Below are positions 42,636-51,170 of a stretch of DNA of 64,000 nt, in pieces. Both the position numbers and the translations under genes were made by a program. Position 1 is the stretch's first letter. Every line of letters starts with the position of its first letter. The stretch is from Planctomycetaceae bacterium (GTDB lineage: Bacteria; Planctomycetota; Planctomycetia; Planctomycetales; Planctomycetaceae). Under the pieces are notes generated by a model. The model worked only from the letters and a program-made list of their open reading frames with translations. It was not told where the DNA came from and made no database searches. The DNA is taken from NCBI GenBank assembly GCA_021732995.1, contig JAKFWA010000086.1, positions 171,975 through 235,974 of the forward strand, in the 5' to 3' direction.

Positions 42636-43373
42636 TTACCGCGCAGCGGCTACTGCTTGCTCAACCGTCAGCGTGCCTTCATAGAGGGCTCGGCCGACGA
42701 TCGCGCCGACCAGCTTCGGTGCTCGACGACTGGCGGCGACCAGCTTCGTGATGTCGGCAACCGTGGTCACGCCGCCGGATGCAATGACCGGGAAGCCGAG
42801 GTTCGCCAGTCGTTCCATGTCGGCAATGGTGCCGTCGTCAACGCCCTGCATCATGCCGTCGTTGGCGATGTTCGTGTAAATCAACGCACCCAGATCGAGG
42901 TCCGCATACTGCTTCGCCAGCTCAAGGGCCGACGTTTGCGAGACGTCCAGCCAGCCTTCAGTCGCCACCATGCCGTTGCGGGCGTCGATTCCCAAGACCA
43001 GACGACCGGGGAATAGTTTGGCCATCTGGCGGAACCATTCCGGCTGTTTCAAAGCCTGTGTTCCGATGATGACGCGATGCACGCCAACGTCTTCCAGCAT
43101 CAGGCGAATCGCGGCTTCATCGCGGATACCGCCGCCCAACTCGCACTTGATGTTCACGGCGGACGTGATGGCTTTCACGACCTCATGATTCACAGGACGT
43201 CCGACTTTGGCTCCGTCGAGATCGACGAGGTGCAACCATTCCGCCCCGGCATCGGCGAAGCTGCGAGCCATCTCCACCGGGTTGTCGCTGAACACGGTTT
43301 CCTGGTTGTAGTCACCTTGGCGCAGTCGCACACAGCGGCCGCCACGCAGATCAATCGCAGGCAGAATTTGCAT
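42636..43373 (-). CDS. hisA: Phosphoribosylformimino-5-aminoimidazole carboxamide ribotide isomerase
   Basis: A 245-residue (beta/alpha)8 enzyme of histidine synthesis that converts ProFAR to PRFAR. The ATG at 43373 gives the classical start [22 protein letters not shown]; the upstream ATG at 43616 would add 81 unrelated residues. Catalytic D8 (PAIDLRGG) and the second Asp in [10 protein letters not shown] are present. The phosphate-binding loops CELGGGIRD and [12 protein letters not shown] are also intact. Length matches the family. Convergent with the PSCyt1/DUF1549 gene and divergent from the next one. Confidence 0.95.
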   Translation of the reverse strand: MQILPAIDLRGGRCVRLRQGDYNQETVFSDNPVEMARSFADAGAEWLHLVDLDGAKVGRPVNHEVVKAITSAVNIKCELGGGIRDEAAIRLMLEDVGVHRVIIGTQALKQPEWFRQMAKLFPGRLVLGIDARNGMVATEGWLDVSQTSALELAKQYADLDLGALIYTNIANDGMMQGVDDGTIADMERLANLGFPVIASGGVTTVADITKLVAASRRAPKLVGAIVGRALYEGTLTVEQAVAAAR

Positions 43374-43606
43374 CAGTCGTCTCGTTCTCGAATCAGTCGT
43401 ACGTAGCTTGTGAGGTTGTTTGCTCCACCCTGCGGGCACAATTTGCCGGGGTGAACCGCATAGAGTAGAGGCGCTGCAGCTCCTGAAAAACTCATGGAGA
43501 CAACTTCCGGGAAATGCTTGCTTGTGCTGTCGCTGGTTCGCGTCCCACAATGTCCGGGATGTCGCGTCTTTGACAGGCTTTAAGTCAATGACTGGAAGGA
43601 ACAGCA

Positions 43607-45283
43607 ATGTGTTCACGCTGGCGCTGCGTTGTCTGGCTGGTTGCGGGATTGATGATCACCTGGAGCGGTTTGCGGTCGTACGCCGCAGACTCGGACGAAG
43701 TGGTGATTGAGAAGATCAACCAACTCATCCGGGCGAACTGGGAGAATAACGACATCAAGCCCTCGGATCGCGCTGAGGACGGCGAGTACGCCCGGCGGGT
43801 GGCTCTCGACATCGTCGGACACATTCCCCATCACACGATGCTGACGGAGTATCTGAACGACTCGTCGCCGGATCGTCGCCGCAGACTGGTTGATCAGCTG
43901 CTCGAAGAGGAAAGTTACATCCGCAACTGGAGCACGCTCTGGGCGAATTGGCTGGTCGGTCGCGGTAATCGTCGGGCAGGCGGGCGCGAGCCGCTGGAAC
44001 GCTGGCTGCGTCAGTCGCTCTACAAAAACATTCCATACAACGATTTTGTCGGAGCGTTGCTGACGGCTGAAGGCGACGCCGATGACAACGGCGCGGTTGT
44101 TTTTCTGGCGAGTCATCTCAACGACATGCAAGTGCCCGCGACATCCATCACATCGCGGCTGTTCCTGGGACGGCAAGTGCAATGCACTCAGTGCCACAAC
44201 CATCCGTTCAATGATTGGCAGCAGTCTCAGTTCTGGGGCATGAATGCATTCTTTCGCGGGACGAGGCGCGGAGGCGGTCGCGGCGAGGTGTCGCTCAGCG
44301 ACGATATGGCGCCCAGCATCGTCTATTTCGAGAAACGCAACGGTGAAGAGAAAGCTGCGTTTGCGACGTTCTTCGATGGCACGATTGTCGATCAGTTCAA
44401 CAAGTCGCCTCGCAAACAACTGGCTGAGTTCGTTCTCGATCCGAAGCGGCCCTACTTGGCCGAGGCATATATCAACCGCATGTGGGGACAGTTCTTTGGC
44501 TACGGTTTCACGAAACCGGTCGATGACATGGGGCCGCACAATCAGCCTTCGAATCCAGCCCTGCTGGCGTATTTGACGACCGAGTTTCAGAACTCGCGGT
44601 ATGACACCAAGCGACTGATTCGTTGGATTGCCGGCTCCGAGGCCTACAACCTCAGCAGCCGCACGCACGACGGAAACAAGATCGATGAACCGGCTTCCGG
44701 TGAAACCCCGCTGTTCAGCCACATGTACTTGAAGCAGTTTCGAGCGGAACAGCTCTATGACTCGTTGCTTATTGCCACCACCGCCGACAAAGCAGGCCGG
44801 AACGATGAGCAGGCCGAGGGGCAGAGAAGGCAGTGGGCTCAGCAGTTTGTGACCACGTTCGGCACCGACGAGAACGACGAAAGCACCACCTTCAACGGAA
44901 CGATCCCTCAAGCCCTGACGCTGATGAACGGTCAACTCGTGCAGAACGCTCTCAGCGGTTCCGAGGGCAGTTTCCTGCGTCGCGTGCTGGAAGCTCCTGC
45001 GGGTCTGCCCGCAGAGAAGGGCATCGCCTCTTCGAATGCTAAGGGTAAGGCTGCTCCGCCGCGTGTTGCTCCGAAAGCATCGAGTGGCTCCGCTGCCAAG
45101 GGGACGATTCCCAAAAAGATCGAGGCTTTGTTCCTCGTCACGCTGTCGCGCCGGCCCACAGACACCGAACTGCAGTCATTGAATGGCGTCTTCCAGAAAG
45201 GCGGTTACGCAGACCCGATTATCGGTCTGCAGGACGTCTTCTGGGCTCTGCTGAATTCGAATGAGTTCATCATCAACCACTGA
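43607..45283 (+). CDS. Exported DUF1549/DUF1553 protein, short form
   Basis: A 558-residue protein with a signal peptide ([18 protein letters not shown]) and a strong ribosome-binding site GGAAGGA (43594-43600) 6 bases before the ATG. DUF1549 (about 30-215) holds the haem-type motif [12 protein letters not shown] (C193, C196, H197). DUF1553 (about 265-555) contains [23 protein letters not shown] and ends in NSNEFIINH. It lacks the PSCyt1 module of the longer paralogues. A Ser/Ala/Lys-rich insert (about 470-500) interrupts DUF1553. Role unknown; same phylum-specific group as the proteins at 4256 and 40021. Confidence 0.92.
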   Translation: MCSRWRCVVWLVAGLMITWSGLRSYAADSDEVVIEKINQLIRANWENNDIKPSDRAEDGEYARRVALDIVGHIPHHTMLTEYLNDSSPDRRRRLVDQLLEEESYIRNWSTLWANWLVGRGNRRAGGREPLERWLRQSLYKNIPYNDFVGALLTAEGDADDNGAVVFLASHLNDMQVPATSITSRLFLGRQVQCTQCHNHPFNDWQQSQFWGMNAFFRGTRRGGGRGEVSLSDDMAPSIVYFEKRNGEEKAAFATFFDGTIVDQFNKSPRKQLAEFVLDPKRPYLAEAYINRMWGQFFGYGFTKPVDDMGPHNQPSNPALLAYLTTEFQNSRYDTKRLIRWIAGSEAYNLSSRTHDGNKIDEPASGETPLFSHMYLKQFRAEQLYDSLLIATTADKAGRNDEQAEGQRRQWAQQFVTTFGTDENDESTTFNGTIPQALTLMNGQLVQNALSGSEGSFLRRVLEAPAGLPAEKGIASSNAKGKAAPPRVAPKASSGSAAKGTIPKKIEALFLVTLSRRPTDTELQSLNGVFQKGGYADPIIGLQDVFWALLNSNEFIINH

Positions 45284-45540
45284 TTTGCACTGATCTCCGC
45301 TGACCAGATTTTTGAGAACCGCGTGGAGCTGGGCAGCTCTGCGAGCGTGACAGCTACGTCTTGCCAAGAATCTAGCCGTCTTTGCGAGCCTGCACGCCGT
45401 TTCTGGCGTCTGTTAGGGCTTGTCGAGATAACACTTCGGCTTAAACGGATGAGAGATCGCAGGCTTTCCGCACAGCTCTAGACGCCGGGTTCATGACACA
45501 TTTGGCGTTACGAAGTCCTTCGACTAAAAAGCGCCTCTCT

Positions 45541-45622
45541 GCGGGAGTGGCGAAATTGGCAGACGCGCCAGACTTAGGATCTGGTGTCTTCGGACGTGGG
45601 GGTTCAAGTCCCCCCTCCCGCA
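45541..45622 (+). tRNA. tRNA-Leu (anticodon TAG)
   Basis: The acceptor arms GCGGGAG (45541-45547) and CTCCCGC (45615-45621) pair completely. The anticodon loop CTTAGGA between CCAGA and TCTGG gives anticodon UAG (reads CUA/CUN). A long variable arm typical of leucine tRNAs (GTCTTCGGAC) and a normal T arm (GGGGGTTCAAGTCCCCC) are present. The 3' CCA is not encoded. Confidence 0.95.
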
Positions 45623-46109
45623 CTTTTGGATCAATCGGCCTGTTCGTCCACCTCTCTGGCTATACTGCGGTGCCGAATACCCTCGGATCTGCGTGTCATC
45701 ATCGAGGACATCGTTGCCCGCCGCGCCGACGAGGAAGACAGGCACAGTTGCCTGACGCGCGCCACAGGAGTTTTGGCTGAACGCCGTTGGATTTGAACGT
45801 GCCAATGGCGGAAACCGTGTCGACGCTTAATCTCGCCTTGCTGGCCTTGATACCGGCAATCGCGACATTGGTGTCAGAAACTCCGCTTAGCACACTCGAT
45901 GTTCGAACCATCGACTTTCGATCGTCTGACTGTGGCAAATGATTAAGTTCTGGCAAAAACTCAATGAGCCGCCATTTGCCGCATTCTCGCTCCAAGAGTG
46001 CGGTAGGTAACCTGAGACCAGAGTGTTGGTTGAGCGGTTCAGAAGCACGTGGTGGTGACGAAGTCAGGTTCGATCTGATTGAGATTCGAGTTACGTCCGA
46101 GGGAGATTC
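45623..46109. other. Long intergenic region after tRNA-Leu
   Basis: This 487-base stretch has no gene I would support. A minus-strand open frame crosses it and runs into the next gene's start; one part of it is Val/Thr/Ala-rich and could be a decayed coding remnant, but this is weak. It must hold the promoter for the receiver-phosphatase gene at 46110. Confidence 0.4.
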
Positions 46110-47279
46110 ATGAAGATCCTGGTAGCCGAAGACGACCCGCTGTCCACGTTCCTGCTGAAGAGCCATTTGGCAAGCTGGAATCTCGATGCCACTTTCGTAT
46201 CGAATGGGGCTGAGGCATGGGAGCGGTATCAGAGCGGCAACTTCGCCATCATTATCACGGACTGGATGATGCCGGTGATGGATGGCATTGAGTTGATTCG
46301 ACGCATTCGTGGTGCCGCTGCTGACTATGTCTACGTGTTGTTGCTGACTGCCAAGTCAGAAATGGAAGACCTGGTGATCGGCATGGATGCCGGCGCGGAT
46401 GACTTTCTGGCGAAGCCGTTTGACCAGAAGGAACTGCGGGTGCGGTTGCGCGCGGCTGAGCGAAGGTTATCGCTTGAGCAACAGCTTTCAGAGCAGAATC
46501 ACGAACTGCGCGCGATCAATGAACGACTGAGGAGAGATCTGGAAGCAGCGGCTCGCGTTCAACGCTCCTTGCTGCCGGCGAAGTCACCCGCCATGCCGGG
46601 TTTCGCCGCTGCCTGGGAGTTTCAGCCGTGCGACGAACTCGGGGGCGACTGCCTCAATATCTTCGCTCTGGACGAAGACCATATCGGTTTCTTTGTGCTG
46701 GATGTCAGCGGACATGGTGTGGCGGCGTCGCTGCTGTCGGTATCTCTGAGCCGTATCTTATTACCCAGCGCGATGCGCGATTCTCTGTTGTTCAACGCCG
46801 AAGGCGGGATTGCCCCGCCGCACGAAGTCCTGGAACGCCTCAGCGTGCGGTTTCAGATGAACCCGCGCGCTCCCCAATACTTCACACTGTGCTGCGGAGT
46901 GCTGTGTCTGAGCCGGTCAACGCTGACTTACGCGTCGGCCGGACATCCGGGACCGATCCTGCTCAGCAACGGCAGCAGTCGGCAACTGGATGGCCGCGGT
47001 ACGCCGATCGGCTTTGATGCCGCGGCGCGTTATCAGTCGCACACCGTCGAACTGCAGCCAGGCGATCGCTTCGTGGTCTTCTCAGACGGACTGACCGATG
47101 CCGTCAACGCGGATGATGAACCGTTCGGCTTTGAGAGGTTAATGCAGCAGTTCGGGACTACTCGTGCCAGCAGTCTGGCGACGAGCCTGAGTGTCGCCCG
47201 AGACGCGATTACCGCGTGGTGTCATCCGAGGAACCCGAACGACGATATGTCCTGCCTCGCGATTGAGCGGTTGAATTGA
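46110..47279 (+). CDS. Response regulator with PP2C (SpoIIE/RsbU-type) phosphatase output
   Basis: A 389-residue cytoplasmic regulator. An N-terminal receiver domain (1-120) has phospho-acceptor D51 (TDWMMPVMDG), acidic pocket AEDD, and the Thr and Lys of LLLTAK and AKPF. A coiled-coil linker (about 120-155, ERRLSLEQQLSEQN) follows. The PPM-type serine phosphatase domain (about 165-388) shows CDELGGD, LDVSGHGVAASL, YASAGHPGP, FSDGLTDAVN and NDDMSCLAI metal-site motifs. It should dephosphorylate a STAS-type antagonist when its receiver is phosphorylated. A STAS gene faces it 3 bases downstream, a natural substrate candidate. Confidence 0.93.
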   Translation: MKILVAEDDPLSTFLLKSHLASWNLDATFVSNGAEAWERYQSGNFAIIITDWMMPVMDGIELIRRIRGAAADYVYVLLLTAKSEMEDLVIGMDAGADDFLAKPFDQKELRVRLRAAERRLSLEQQLSEQNHELRAINERLRRDLEAAARVQRSLLPAKSPAMPGFAAAWEFQPCDELGGDCLNIFALDEDHIGFFVLDVSGHGVAASLLSVSLSRILLPSAMRDSLLFNAEGGIAPPHEVLERLSVRFQMNPRAPQYFTLCCGVLCLSRSTLTYASAGHPGPILLSNGSSRQLDGRGTPIGFDAAARYQSHTVELQPGDRFVVFSDGLTDAVNADDEPFGFERLMQQFGTTRASSLATSLSVARDAITAWCHPRNPNDDMSCLAIERLN

Positions 47280-47282
47280 AGC

Positions 47283-47651
47283 TCAACTCACCTGCAGCGA
47301 CGCCAGTGCCGAGGCCTCGCTATCGTGTACGCCGAGCATCGAAGTCAGATTCGAGACGTCGATGAGATCCTGCATCATCTTGTTCAGTCCGAACACGCGG
47401 AGCTGTCCGCCGCGTTCTCCGGCGAGCATGCGAATGCCAACCAGCATGCCGAGCGCGGAACTCGAAATGAACTTGAGATGTGTCAGGTTCAAGACCAGTT
47501 TGCGATAGTGTCCGTGTTCAATGCCTTGAGTCAGATGCGAGTGCAGCGCCTGCACGGTCAACTCATCCATCAATGTCGTGCGCCGGACATGAACGACGGT
47601 GACGTCGCCTGCGCGAGTGAGTTCAACGAGGGACTCCATTGTTGCTGCCAT
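47283..47651 (-). CDS. STAS-domain anti-sigma factor antagonist
   Basis: About 122 residues of a STAS domain as in SpoIIAA/RsbV. Core elements are VTVVHVRRTTLMDELTVQAL, KLVLNLTHLKFISSSALGMLVGI, with the phosphorylatable serine expected in the FISSSALG loop, and GGQLRVFGLN. It is expected to bind a HATPase-type anti-sigma kinase when unphosphorylated. The start is uncertain: ATG 47651 gives the usual family length, but the frame stays open to GTG 47762. Convergent with the REC-PP2C gene with 3 bases between stops. Confidence 0.85.
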   Translation of the reverse strand: MAATMESLVELTRAGDVTVVHVRRTTLMDELTVQALHSHLTQGIEHGHYRKLVLNLTHLKFISSSALGMLVGIRMLAGERGGQLRVFGLNKMMQDLIDVSNLTSMLGVHDSEASALASLQVS

Positions 47652-47842
47652 AAACCGATCTGCCCGCATAGGAACGCAATGAACTCGAAGTTGAGATGGC
47701 GAAGCTGAGTCCAATCCGCCGATGACATCAAGCTGCGGCGAGCCTCTTCGCGAGAAGTTCACGGTCTCTCAAGATGCCCTTCACACTGCGCTCGTCAGTA
47801 ACCTCAACAGGGCTGTTTGTGTCACCGGCGAGACGCGAATGA

Positions 47843-48976
47843 TCACCCTAACTTGACCCCGACGCGAATGGAGTTCTTGAGTGCGCCCGCTGCGAAATGT
47901 TCCGGCACAGCCGCAAGCGGCAACCATTGCGAAACCAGACTCGCGAAGGGATAGCGTTGATGGTTGGTCGCCAGAAATTCGACGGCTTGCAGCAAGTGGC
48001 GAGGCGCGTAGTTGTGGACGCCTTTCAGAGTCAGTTGTCGCCGCACGATCTGTTCGGGCAGCACAGGCACTGCAGGTGTCGGGAAGACCGATCCCACCAG
48101 CACCAGCGTTCCACCGATGCGCAGCAGCGGAATCGCAGCTTCAATCGCGGCGACGCTGCCAGAGAGTTCAATAACGGCGTCGAACCCGAACGGGACGAGG
48201 TTGCTGATAATCGGTGCTGGTGTGCTACTACCACGATTGAGCGGTGCCTCAGCGGCATGGTCGCGCGACGACAACTGCTCCGGAGCAATCGCCTGAGTGG
48301 CTCCGAACGAAGTCGCTAGTTCACGGCGCATCGCTACAGGATCGACGCAGACGACTTCACTCGCTCCCCGGCATCGCAGCATCGCGCACGCTGTCAGCCC
48401 CAGCATCCCCGCACCGAATACGCAGACGTTCCGCGATTGCAGTTCATCACCGATGGCATCCAGGGCGGCTGCAATCGTGGCTGTGGCGCAGCTCGCCGGG
48501 CACGTGACTTCCAGCGGCACATCCCGATTCAGCTTGATGACGGAAGTACCGGGGGCCAGCAGGCAGTATTCAGCGAGGCCACCGCGCAGTTCTAAGCCGG
48601 GGCGCATTGCTTCGTGACCATACTTCACTCCACGCAAACACTTTTGAGGCAACCCGCGCTGGCAGAAGAAGCACGAACCGCAATGAGCGACGATCGCCCA
48701 TGTGACGCGATCGCCGACCTGGATGGGCTGGCCGCTCAAGTCCATTCTGGATGCTAGCCTTCCGAAATCGGCAATCTCGCCCACGATCTCGTGCCCGAGT
48801 ACCGACGGCACGGGTACAGCGCGTCGTCCGTCGATGCTGTGCAGATCGCTGCCGCAAAGTGTGCAGCCAGAAACACGCACGAGAATCTCATCGTCACGTA
48901 GTAAAGGTAGCGGGATGCTCTTGAGGACAAGTTGTCCGGGATGACCTTCAAAGACGGCGGCTTGCGCGTAGCTCAT
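47843..48976 (-). CDS. Zinc-dependent alcohol dehydrogenase of phosphonate loci
   Basis: A 377-residue medium-chain dehydrogenase. The catalytic zinc site is seen in SGCTLCGSDLHS and GHEIVGE, and the structural zinc cysteines in CGSCFFCQRGLPQKC. The NAD(P)-binding Rossmann motif follows (VCVFGAGMLGLTACAML). Sequence and context match the putative phosphonate-catabolism alcohol dehydrogenase family (TIGR03366, HpnZ, from memory). It likely interconverts an alcohol and aldehyde derived from a phosphonate, but the substrate is unproven. The C-terminal third includes an inserted Ala/Pro-rich loop around residue 235. Downstream of, and 48 bases from, the DUF5690 carrier gene in the same direction. 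Confidence 0.85.
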   Translation of the reverse strand: MSYAQAAVFEGHPGQLVLKSIPLPLLRDDEILVRVSGCTLCGSDLHSIDGRRAVPVPSVLGHEIVGEIADFGRLASRMDLSGQPIQVGDRVTWAIVAHCGSCFFCQRGLPQKCLRGVKYGHEAMRPGLELRGGLAEYCLLAPGTSVIKLNRDVPLEVTCPASCATATIAAALDAIGDELQSRNVCVFGAGMLGLTACAMLRCRGASEVVCVDPVAMRRELATSFGATQAIAPEQLSSRDHAAEAPLNRGSSTPAPIISNLVPFGFDAVIELSGSVAAIEAAIPLLRIGGTLVLVGSVFPTPAVPVLPEQIVRRQLTLKGVHNYAPRHLLQAVEFLATNHQRYPFASLVSQWLPLAAVPEHFAAGALKNSIRVGVKLG

Positions 48977-49024
48977 GCTGAATTCAATCGTCGAAAAGCA
49001 GAGGCACCGAGCTGGCGATGCACC

Positions 49025-50353
49025 TCAGGAAGTCCTTTGTTCGTTCAGCGACAAGGCTCGGTGCGATGCGGTCACGGAATGCGAGGGATCACGCGCGAAG
49101 TACCAGGCCGCGACGACCAAACAGAATGCTGAGAGTCCGACGGTCAGCCACGACACCCAGACCAGCAGCGGGAGCATATTATTCGCCTGCGACGTCGCGT
49201 TTCGAGCCAGCATGACACACACATAACCGAGGTACCCGATCGAATCCGCGACATACATCAGAAACCCGATGTTGCCGCGTTCGCGAATCATCGCCAGCAA
49301 GCGTTCAAATACCGTGGTATGCATGGCGACGTAAGGCAGGTAGAGCCCCAACCCAATCAGGACCATGAACGCTTCGGCGGAAAGCCCGCCGCGTCCCTGG
49401 CCGATTAGCGCCACAGTTAATAGAGCGAAACCTGCCGCGCAGATTCCGAGTGATCCCAGGAATGCGCGGCGGTTGTCACAGATCAACGCTGACGTCCCAT
49501 TAACCACCAGCACGCCCGCTGCGACCCAGAGTTCGGTTCGCGCAAACGCACTCGGCGCCGCCGCAGTTCCCAGCTCACGCCAGAGTTCAGGAGCAAAGTC
49601 AGCTCGCAGACTTCGCACGATCGTCACGGACAGATACATCAGAACGAGCGGCAAGATCCCGGTTCCGTGGCGAACGATCAGTTCCCACCGTTCCGTTCGA
49701 GTCATCGTCGCTCGTGCCGATCGCGCGGCAATATCCTGATCGTTCGGCGGAGAAATGCGGGATAACATGGCTACGAACAAAGCTTGTGGAGCCAAAAACA
49801 ACGCGCCTGTCACGCACGGCATCCAGTCCTCGGTAATACCCAGTGATAACAGCCACCCACCCACCGACTTGGTGGCCCCGTCGGCGAGGATGAAGCTCGC
49901 GCACAGTCCCGCAGTCAGAGCTTCAGTCAGTCGGCGTCCCTCCAGAAAGCTGAGTACCAGTCCGAAGACCATACCCAGCGACAGACCGTTCAAGAATAGA
50001 CACACCGCGTTCCAGGGCCTTGGCAGTAGGCCGAAGAGTATCAACGCGATTTGAGCAATCAGTATTAACCCCATCAGCGTCCAGGCGCGGCGGTGTGACG
50101 GCATCTCCGCGATTACCTTGATACCGATGAACTTCGACAGCATGTAGCCGGAGACTTGAGCGATCACGAGCACCGTCTTGAAGCTCATTTCGCCGACGTT
50201 CGAGTCTGCGAATGTCGCGGCAGTGAACGGTTTTCGGAACGCGTACATACAGAAGTAACAGCCGAACGCCGCCAGTACCGCCCAGAGAGCGTCGCCCCAG
50301 TTGTTACTGGTCGAGGCTGGCTTCTGTGTATTGTGGGCGGACATGCTGCTCAC
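49025..50353 (-). CDS. DUF5690 MFS-type membrane carrier
   Basis: A 442-residue polytopic protein of about 12 transmembrane segments (for example ALWAVLAAFGCYFCMYAF, LMGLILIAQIALILFGLL, AVCLFLNGLSLGMVFGLVLSF, MLPLLVWVSWLTVGLSAFCL). The opening YFCMYAFRKPFTAATF resembles the organophosphate:phosphate antiporter (GlpT/UhpT-like) branch of the major facilitator superfamily; the family is DUF5690. Its position next to phosphonate genes suggests it imports the phosphonate, which is inference. Start is GTG 50353 (GGAGG 12 bases upstream) or ATG 50344. Divergent from the PhnZ-like gene and cotranscribed with the alcohol dehydrogenase gene. Confidence 0.82.
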   Translation of the reverse strand: MSSMSAHNTQKPASTSNNWGDALWAVLAAFGCYFCMYAFRKPFTAATFADSNVGEMSFKTVLVIAQVSGYMLSKFIGIKVIAEMPSHRRAWTLMGLILIAQIALILFGLLPRPWNAVCLFLNGLSLGMVFGLVLSFLEGRRLTEALTAGLCASFILADGATKSVGGWLLSLGITEDWMPCVTGALFLAPQALFVAMLSRISPPNDQDIAARSARATMTRTERWELIVRHGTGILPLVLMYLSVTIVRSLRADFAPELWRELGTAAAPSAFARTELWVAAGVLVVNGTSALICDNRRAFLGSLGICAAGFALLTVALIGQGRGGLSAEAFMVLIGLGLYLPYVAMHTTVFERLLAMIRERGNIGFLMYVADSIGYLGYVCVMLARNATSQANNMLPLLVWVSWLTVGLSAFCLVVAAWYFARDPSHSVTASHRALSLNEQRTS

Positions 50354-50386
50354 GTTGGGAATCCGCCTCCGCCGCAGGTTTGCTGT

Positions 50387-50422
50387 GTGAAGAACTGCAC
50401 AATTCGCGGTGAGGAACTCTAC
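50387..50422. promoter_or_regulatory. Candidate direct-repeat operator between the divergent phosphonate genes
   Basis: Two 14-base copies (50387-50400 and 50409-50422) agree at 11 of 14 positions with the core GTGAnGAACT and lie 22 bases apart, two helical turns. They sit in the 229-base divergent region, near the carrier gene start. A regulator binding direct repeats is possible; the match is not a clear Pho box. Confidence 0.3.
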
Positions 50423-50582
50423 GCAGAATCATGAGCGATCCAGCTCGATGCTTGTGAAGTTTGCGTTAATGGACAGGCCCATCGGTTCTGCCTTCATGCT
50501 GTGCGGCTAAGCTTGCGTCTTCAGGTCTGCTCAATGGTGGTTGCCGGCCGCAGACATCACCGCAGCCGAAGCTGATTGATTG

Positions 50583-51170
50583 ATGACACATCACCCCACG
50601 ACTCTTGAAATCCTTGAGCTGTTTGCCGCCCGCGGAAATTCTCAGTACGGCGGCGAGGCAGTGTCGCAGATCGAGCATGGATTGCAGGCTGCGTTCTTCG
50701 CTGAGCAAGCCAGCGCGCCGGCTAGCTTGATTGCCGCCGCGCTGTTGCACGACGTCGGACATCTACTGCATCGACTGCCTGACGGCGCTCCGGAATCTGG
50801 CATCGACGATCACCACGAAGTCCTGGCAGCGCGATGGCTGGAGAAACGTTTTCCGGCGGAAGTCGTCGCTCCTGTTCACCTGCATGTCGCCGCCAAACGT
50901 TATCTGTGCGCGACTGACGAGACGTATCTCAGCCAGTTGAGCCCACCCTCCATTCTGAGTCTGGAGCTGCAAGGTGGACCGATGACCGCAGCCGAAGTTT
51001 GCGACTTTCAACAACGGTCATGCTTCGAATCCGCCATCGCGCTGCGACGCTGGGATGAGGCCGCCAAGGTGCCAGCATTGCAGACGCCGCCGCTGGAACA
51101 TTTCGCACAGTATGTTGATCTCGTTGCACAGACGCCTCAGTCCGGGAGTCCGGCATGCCACTCCACATAG
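50583..51170 (+). CDS. PhnZ-like HD-domain oxygenase of phosphonate loci
   Basis: A 195-residue HD-domain protein starting at ATG 50583. It matches the phosphonate-associated HDIG family (TIGR03276, from memory) and PhnZ, a mixed-valent di-iron oxygenase that cleaves 2-amino-1-hydroxyethylphosphonate to glycine and phosphate. The PhnZ-specific Tyr and Glu that gate the active site appear as Y22 and E25 (QYGGEAVSQIEH). Iron ligands are H32, H56-D57 and H60 (ALLHDVGHLL), H77/H78 and the HLHVAAKRYL histidines. No PhnY hydroxylase is in the window to supply the hydroxylated substrate. The 3' end overlaps the FAD oxidoreductase gene by 16 bases. Confidence 0.85.
   Translation: MTHHPTTLEILELFAARGNSQYGGEAVSQIEHGLQAAFFAEQASAPASLIAAALLHDVGHLLHRLPDGAPESGIDDHHEVLAARWLEKRFPAEVVAPVHLHVAAKRYLCATDETYLSQLSPPSILSLELQGGPMTAAEVCDFQQRSCFESAIALRRWDEAAKVPALQTPPLEHFAQYVDLVAQTPQSGSPACHST

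Noticed and set aside
43613..44935. A 440-codon minus-strand open frame
   Set aside because: Antisense to the DUF1549/1553 gene at 43607; no domain or signal.
45493..45780. Open frames crossing tRNA-Leu
   Set aside because: They are produced by the tRNA gene itself.
45699..46166. A 155-codon minus-strand frame after tRNA-Leu, with a stretch that looks faintly protein-like
   Set aside because: It overlaps the start of the REC-PP2C gene and has no ribosome-binding site or recognisable family; at most a decayed remnant.
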